Shown here one piece after another: positions 31,620 through 36,009 of a DNA stretch of 36,009 nucleotides. Below the pieces are notes generated by a model. The model did no database searches. It saw only the letters and a list, made by a program, of their open reading frames with translations, and was not told the origin of the DNA. Source of the DNA: Clostridia bacterium (GTDB taxonomy: Bacteria; Bacillota; Clostridia; Oscillospirales; CAG-272); contig JAQYLJ010000011.1 of assembly GCA_028720145.1 (NCBI GenBank), positions 1 through 36,009 on the forward strand. The letters run 5' to 3'. Position 1 is the stretch's first letter; every line of letters begins with the position of its first letter. A program made the translations under genes and the position numbers.

Positions 31620-31815
31620 ATGATATTTGATACCCGCCGCTGCCGTGTAGATCGAGATTGACCCTGCATAGCAGGTGGGTGTCTTGTCGTCGGATTTGTG
31701 CTTCCAACATCCGGAGGCATCGGTCAAAAGACGGAAAACCTCGCGGGAGGCCTGCATTCCCTCTCGACGAGACCGGACTCCCTATTCATCAGTGTCGGTC
31801 CAAATACGGTTCTAT
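31620..31815 (-). ncRNA. ssrS: 6S RNA, sigma-A RNA polymerase regulator
   Basis: 6S RNA binds the housekeeping RNA polymerase and mimics an open promoter. The minus strand shows the family's conserved 3' half: CCGACGACAAGACACCCACC, a CCTGC-TAT-GCAGG hairpin in the bubble, then ACACGGCAGCGGCGGG, which lines up with the CGACGACA...CACCU...AGGGU...ACAGC...GCGGCGG order of E. coli 6S RNA. The 5' and 3' ends pair (GTATTTGG near 31805 with TCAAATAT near 31625). It is followed directly by a terminator. Exact ends are approximate, and the RNA lies just after a DUF1292 gene; a weak -35/-10 pair (TTCAGT, TGATAG) is visible before it. Confidence 0.85.
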
Positions 31816-31839
31816 CACGCACAGGGCAGGCAGACTGAA

Positions 31840-32160
31840 TCAGTCGTCGCAGTCCACCTCGCTGAAAAAGAGGTCGTCAAAAAATTCGGCGACGCGGTCG
31901 AGGGTCTCGTCATCGTCCACCGTGGAGAACATTTTCTCCCCGTCCTCTTCGTCCTGACGCAGAATCACATAGTCTCCCTCTTCGCTACTGTCATCCGTGA
32001 GGGCGGACATGGGCGCGAGAGCGACATAATGCGCATCGTCAATATCGGCTTCCGCGAGAAGTTGAAACTCCATTTCGTTCCCCTCTTCGTCCACCAAGGT
32101 GTAAATGTCTACGGTATCTTCTTCCAAGTCTTCCTGTTCGTTTTTGATTTCGTCGCTCAT
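31840..32160 (-). CDS. DUF1292 family protein
   Basis: 106 residues, very acidic (runs of Asp/Glu throughout). DUF1292 signature: IYTLVDEEGNEMEFQLL near the N-terminus, YVALAPM and the segment DYVILRQDEEDGEKMF. Function unknown; widespread in Firmicutes. AAAGGAG lies before ATG 32160. It has its own consensus-like promoter, and the 6S RNA lies downstream on the same strand. Confidence 0.92.
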   Translation of the reverse strand: MSDEIKNEQEDLEEDTVDIYTLVDEEGNEMEFQLLAEADIDDAHYVALAPMSALTDDSSEEGDYVILRQDEEDGEKMFSTVDDDETLDRVAEFFDDLFFSEVDCDD

Positions 32161-32199
32161 GTCGTGTCTCCTTTCGGGTGTCGAATGTTATGTGTTTCT

Positions 32200-32228
32200 A
32201 TTGTACCATGCTTCGGTGTCCCCGTCAA
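32200..32228 (-). promoter_or_regulatory. Promoter of the DUF1292 gene
   Basis: Minus strand -35 TTGACG (32228-32223) and -10 TACAAT (32205-32200), 17-base spacer. Confidence 0.8.
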
Positions 32229-32258
32229 GGGGAGCACGCAAGAAAGCCCCGCGTTTCG

Positions 32259-33389
32259 TCACTCCAAAATTTCGGAGAGAATCCCCAAACTGACATACAT
32301 ACCCGCGGGGGTCAAAGCCATGCCGTGTCCCGTGTGATACGCGAGCCCGTGGCTTACATAGGGAGCCATCTTCTCTCCGTATTTCTCGGTAAATGTCACG
32401 CCGAAGGCGCGGGCGAACGCCGCGTCGTCGATTCCCTCGCGGAGCCTAAGCCCCAGCATGACGGTCTCGTATTCGCGGGATGCCGCCGTCTCTGGCTCTC
32501 CCGCGGGGCGGCGGGAAAAGTCGTTTTGCAGATAATCGGCGAGAGAACGAGAGTGCCCGTATCGCACCCCCTCAAAATAAGAGTATGCGGATACCCCCAC
32601 CCCAATATACGGGGACAACTTCCAATAGCGCAAATTATGTTGGGATGCATACCCGTTTTTTGCATAATTGGAGATTTCGTACTGCTCGTACCCCGCCCGT
32701 CCGAGGGTCTCACGGCAGAGGTCGTAGAGGTCGGCGTTCTCCTCATCGGTCGGGAGCACGAGACGGTCTTTCTCTAAAAAGAAAGGTGTCCCCTCTTCTA
32801 TCTGCAACGAATACGTGCTGATATGCGTGGGAGAGAGTGCAATCGCCCGTTCGAGCGTCTCGCGGAATGACGCGGGGGTCTCATGGGGAATCCCATACAT
32901 GAGGTCGAGCCCGACATTTTGAAATCCTGCGCGGAACGCCGCGCGGACGAACTCCTCCGCCTCAAAAGCGGTATGCAGGCGTCCGAGGGCAGCGAGTTCC
33001 CTATCCGAGAAACTCTGGACTCCGATGCTCACACGGTTAAAGCCCATTGCCCGCCATTCACAGAGAAGTCCCTCGTCGGCGGTCGCGGGGTTGACCTCGC
33101 TCGTCACCTCGGCATCGGGGGCAATCTCCGCGACAGCGGCGATTTCATCGAGAATCCGCGCGGTCTCGGCAGGTGCGAGACACGAGGGCGTCCCACCGCC
33201 GAAGTAGATGGTATCTACCCGATAACCCCGCAAAGCATCGCGGTAAGAGGCAATCTCCCGACAGAGCGAGTCGGTATAGGCGGCGCGCAGGGTCTCATCC
33301 GTCCCTGCGAACGAGCAGAAGTCGCAATACAGGCACTTTCTGCGGCAGAACGGAATATGGACATAGAGCCCGACATCAGGTTTCATCAT
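32259..33389 (-). CDS. hemW: Radical SAM heme chaperone HemW
   Basis: 376 residues. HemW is the radical SAM homologue of coproporphyrinogen dehydrogenase HemN that carries and delivers heme. The radical SAM cysteines are Cys15, Cys19 and Cys22 in [15 protein letters not shown], with the HemW-type extra Cys25. FGGGTPS and SIGVQSF are typical, as is HNLRYW, the HemW heme-binding motif (HNxxYW). C-terminal HemN-like domain present. Overlaps lepA by 14 bp with no clear ribosome site, so translation is probably coupled. The lepA-hemW pair is conserved in Firmicutes. Confidence 0.95.
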   Translation of the reverse strand: MMKPDVGLYVHIPFCRRKCLYCDFCSFAGTDETLRAAYTDSLCREIASYRDALRGYRVDTIYFGGGTPSCLAPAETARILDEIAAVAEIAPDAEVTSEVNPATADEGLLCEWRAMGFNRVSIGVQSFSDRELAALGRLHTAFEAEEFVRAAFRAGFQNVGLDLMYGIPHETPASFRETLERAIALSPTHISTYSLQIEEGTPFFLEKDRLVLPTDEENADLYDLCRETLGRAGYEQYEISNYAKNGYASQHNLRYWKLSPYIGVGVSAYSYFEGVRYGHSRSLADYLQNDFSRRPAGEPETAASREYETVMLGLRLREGIDDAAFARAFGVTFTEKYGEKMAPYVSHGLAYHTGHGMALTPAGMYVSLGILSEILE

Positions 33390-35190
33390 CGAGTTTCAGA
33401 ACCGCCATGAATGCCTCGGGCGAGATTTCGACGCTCCCGAGTTTCCGCATCTTCTTCTTGCCCTCTTTCTGCTTTTCGAGCAGTTTCTTTTTCCGCGTGA
33501 TGTCCCCGCCGTAGCACTTGGCGAGCACATCTTTCCGCATGGCTTTGACCGTCTCGCGGGCGATGACCTTGGAGCCGACCGCCGCCTGAATCGGAATCTC
33601 AAACAGTTGACGCGGGATATTCTCTTTCAAGCGCTCGGCAATCTTGCGGGCGCGGGCATATGCTTTCTCCTCGTGGACGATGAAGGACAGGGCGTCCACG
33701 GGATCGCCGTTCAAAAGGAAGTCGAGCTTCACCAGCTTCGACGGCTCGTAACCCGCGAGTTCATAGTCGAGTGAGGCGTACCCTTTGCTGCGGCTTTTCA
33801 GCACATCGAAGAAATCATAGATGATTTCGTTGAGCGGCAGTTTATAATGCAGTTCCACCCGCGTGGTATCGATGTACTTCATATCGACAAAGACTCCGCG
33901 GCGATCCTGGCAGAGGTCCATCAGACCCCCGACATACTCGGTCGGGGTGATGATATTTGCCTTCACCATCGGTTCATAGGCGGTGTCAATCTCGTCGGGA
34001 GACGGGTAGCTCGCGGGGTTATCGCACATCCGCACCTCTCCGTTCCGCAGTTTCACCTGATAGATGACGCTCGGCGCAGTGGTGATGAGGTCGAGGTTGA
34101 ACTCCCGTTCGAGCCGTTCTTCAATCACATCCATGTGGAGCAGACCCAAAAAGCCGCAGCGGAATCCGAACCCGAGCGCAATCGAGGTCTCGGGCTCAAA
34201 AATCAGACTGGCATCATTGAGTTGCAGTTTATCGAGCGCGTCACGGAGATCGCCGTAGCGCGCGCCGTCCGCGGGATAAATCCCCGCGTAGACCATGGGA
34301 TGCACCTGACAGAATCCCGGGAGCGCGGTTTCGGTCCCGCCCTCGGCGAGGGTGACGGTATCGCCGACGCGGGTATCTCCGACCGTCTTAATGGATGCGG
34401 TGAAGTACCCGACTTCTCCGGCATACAGGCGTTCCTGCTTGGTATAGCCGAACGGCGAGAGCGTCCCCACCTCGGCGACCTCGTAGACCGCGCCCGTGGA
34501 CATGAGTTTCACGCGTTCCCCTGCGGCAATCGAGCCGTCAAAAATACGCATGACGACCACGACCCCGAGGTAGGAGTCGTAACTCGAATCGAAAATCAGG
34601 GCTTTCAGCGGCTTGTCCGCATCGCCCTGCGGCGCGGGAATGTCGGTGACGATGCGTTCGAGGACATCGTGGACATTCTGCCCCGTCTTTGCGGAGATCG
34701 CGGGACAATCCTCGGCGGGGATGCCGATAATGTCCTCGATTTCGCTCCGACACCGCGCGACATCGGCGGACGCGAGGTCGATTTTATTGACGACCGGGAG
34801 AATCTCTAACCCCGTATCGCTCGCGAGATAGGCGTTCGCGAGGGTCTGCGCCTCGACCCCTTGGGTCGCGTCCACGATGAGAATGGCTCCCTCACAGGCG
34901 TAAAGCGAGCGGGAGACCTCATAGCCGAAGTCAACATGACCGGGGGTATCAATGAGGTTAAAGACATAATCCTCCCCATTATCCGCCCGATAGGAGAGAC
35001 GGACGGCGCGCGCCTTGATGGTGATGCCCCGTTCCCTCTCTAAATCCATGTTATCGAGCAGTTGCTCTTCCATATCCCGCGTGGCGACGGTGCGCGTCTC
35101 TTCGAGAATACGGTCTGCGAGCGTGGACTTCCCGTGGTCGATATGTGCGATGATGGAGAAATTCCGAATATGAGACTGGTTGTAAGACAA
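33376..35190 (-). CDS. lepA: Elongation factor 4
   Basis: 604 residues. Ribosomal GTPase that back-translocates or remodels stalled ribosomes. G1 [14 protein letters not shown]3 DTPGHVDF and G4 NKID are intact. The C-terminal LepA-specific domain is present ([18 protein letters not shown]). Start is a TTG at 35190 with AAAGGAAC seven bases upstream. Lies 23 bp after the phosphohexomutase gene and overlaps hemW. Confidence 0.97.
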   Translation of the reverse strand: MSYNQSHIRNFSIIAHIDHGKSTLADRILEETRTVATRDMEEQLLDNMDLERERGITIKARAVRLSYRADNGEDYVFNLIDTPGHVDFGYEVSRSLYACEGAILIVDATQGVEAQTLANAYLASDTGLEILPVVNKIDLASADVARCRSEIEDIIGIPAEDCPAISAKTGQNVHDVLERIVTDIPAPQGDADKPLKALIFDSSYDSYLGVVVVMRIFDGSIAAGERVKLMSTGAVYEVAEVGTLSPFGYTKQERLYAGEVGYFTASIKTVGDTRVGDTVTLAEGGTETALPGFCQVHPMVYAGIYPADGARYGDLRDALDKLQLNDASLIFEPETSIALGFGFRCGFLGLLHMDVIEERLEREFNLDLITTAPSVIYQVKLRNGEVRMCDNPASYPSPDEIDTAYEPMVKANIITPTEYVGGLMDLCQDRRGVFVDMKYIDTTRVELHYKLPLNEIIYDFFDVLKSRSKGYASLDYELAGYEPSKLVKLDFLLNGDPVDALSFIVHEEKAYARARKIAERLKENIPRQLFEIPIQAAVGSKVIARETVKAMRKDVLAKCYGGDITRKKKLLEKQKEGKKKMRKLGSVEISPEAFMAVLKLDDET

Positions 35191-35213
35191 GTTGTGTTCC
35201 TTTCCGCGGCTCC

Positions 35214-36009
35214 TTACACCTCAGCGAATTTTTCAGCGTCCGCCCGATAGGCGCGGAGTTTCGGCTCCGCCTCCGCCGCCGTCGCGGCATGAGTCAGGAA
35301 ATAAATCTTGATTTTCGGCTCGGTGCCCGAGGGACGGACAATGACTTTGTCTCCCCCGTCCAAAATATACACGAGCACATCGGACGCGGGGAGCCCGCTG
35401 TCGGTCTTTTCCCCGGTCGCGAGGTCGGTATAGGCGCAGGCGCTGAAATCACCGATTTTTACGACTTTCACCCCTCCGATGGTTGCGGGCGGCGCGGTAC
35501 GGAGTTTCTCCATCACGCGGCGGCGGCGGGCAATGCCGTCAAGACCCTCCATATAGATATCGGACATCCCTTCGAGGTAGTAGCCGTAAGTGGCATAGAG
35601 TTTTTCGAGCGCGTCGCAGAGGGTGAGCCCCTGCTGACTGTAATAGGCGGTCATCTCGCAGATCATAAGCGCCGCACCGACCGCGTCTTTATCCCGCGCG
35701 TACGAGCCGGTCAGATAGCCGTAGGATTCCTCGAAGCCGAGCAAGAATCTGCCAGGACGGTTGTTCTTCTCATAATTCTTAATGACCTCGCCGATGAACT
35801 TGAACCCGGTGAGCACATCATAGAGCTTCACGCCCTGAACTTCCGCGATGCGGTACGCCATATCGGTCGAGACGATGCTCTTCACGGCGTAATCGTCCGG
35901 CGTGAGAGTACCGTTCGCGCGGCGGGCGCGGATGATATAGTCGAGCAGGAGCGCCCCCATCTGGTTCCCCGTAATGGTGCGGAACTTCCCGTCCGAGGTA
36001 CGCGCCATC
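35214..36009 (-). CDS. Phosphohexomutase (PGM/PMM family), C-terminal part
   Basis: Cut by the right window edge; the last about 265 residues are seen. The alpha-D-phosphohexomutase family interconverts hexose-1- and -6-phosphates. Visible are [21 protein letters not shown], the sugar-binding loop of domain III, and the C-terminal phosphate-binding [13 protein letters not shown] of domain IV. The active-site Ser and metal loop lie outside the window. The sequence fits the PgcA-type phosphoglucomutase or phosphomannomutase of Firmicutes; substrate cannot be told from this part. Upstream of lepA, possibly in the same operon. Confidence 0.9.
   Translation of the reverse strand, partial: MARTSDGKFRTITGNQMGALLLDYIIRARRANGTLTPDDYAVKSIVSTDMAYRIAEVQGVKLYDVLTGFKFIGEVIKNYEKNNRPGRFLLGFEESYGYLTGSYARDKDAVGAALMICEMTAYYSQQGLTLCDALEKLYATYGYYLEGMSDIYMEGLDGIARRRRVMEKLRTAPPATIGGVKVVKIGDFSACAYTDLATGEKTDSGLPASDVLVYILDGGDKVIVRPSGTEPKIKIYFLTHAATAAEAEPKLRAYRADAEKFAEV

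Noticed and set aside
31503-31757. Small minus-strand ORFs in the gap between the ATPase and DUF1292 genes
   Set aside because: They lie in the 6S RNA and its terminator and have no ribosome site.
1-36009. tRNA, rRNA, insertion sequence or integrase genes
   Set aside because: None were recognised on reading either strand.

Overview
The window looks like a chromosomal segment from a spore-forming member of the Clostridia, probably close to the gut Oscillospiraceae/Ruminococcaceae. This is inferred from the gene set: a Bacillus/Clostridium-type large SRP RNA directly upstream of dnaX-ebfC-recR, an uninterrupted sigK with a hydrophobic pro-sequence, DUF378, DUF1292 and DUF1540 proteins, an NdoA-like MazF, and archaeal-type phosphoglycerate mutase. 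GC content is fairly high by eye and coding density is very high. Genes lie in both directions, and several convergent pairs share bidirectional terminators.

Layout. 1-3190 (minus): SRP RNA, dnaX, ebfC, recR and the start of a membrane-anchored protein. 3378-5860 (minus): a TIR-like/TIR/Sel1/TPR protein downstream of a short-chain dehydrogenase whose promoter carries a perfect 20-bp palindrome. 5896-9190 (plus): an atypical response regulator, sigK, a DUF378 membrane protein, a MazF toxin with an unusual leader, and an acyl-ACP thioesterase. 9288-13541 (plus): an S1-domain protein, ung, and an 847-residue DUF4062-NACHT STAND ATPase. 13616-15971 (minus): a U32 family protein and an FkbM methyltransferase. 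16046-16384 (plus): HIT protein. 16475-16903 (minus): rplS. 17061-23330 (plus): a tight run apgM, lepB, rbgA, rnhB, yraN, M19 dipeptidase, thrC. 23332-23514 (minus): DUF1540. 23600-27833 (plus): metallophosphoesterase, tig, clpP, clpX. 27928-31492 (minus): AraC regulator and a P-type ATPase. 31582-32228 (minus): DUF1292 gene followed by a 6S RNA. 32259-36009 (minus): phosphohexomutase, lepA, hemW.

Most of the window is housekeeping: replication and repair (dnaX, recR, ung, rnhB), ribosome and translation (rplS, rbgA, lepA), protein folding, export and turnover (SRP RNA, lepB, tig, clpP, clpX) and transcription control (6S RNA, sigK). Two large single-gene insertions stand out: the TIR/Sel1/TPR protein (3378-5012) and the DUF4062-NACHT protein (10998-13541). 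Both have the architecture of bacterial innate-immune sensors and are the best candidates for an undescribed defence function. Secondary points of interest are a solitary MazF translated behind a five-codon leader ORF, a palindromic operator over the SDR promoter, hairpins that may gate ung and the M19 dipeptidase, and an RbgA with an altered G4 motif.
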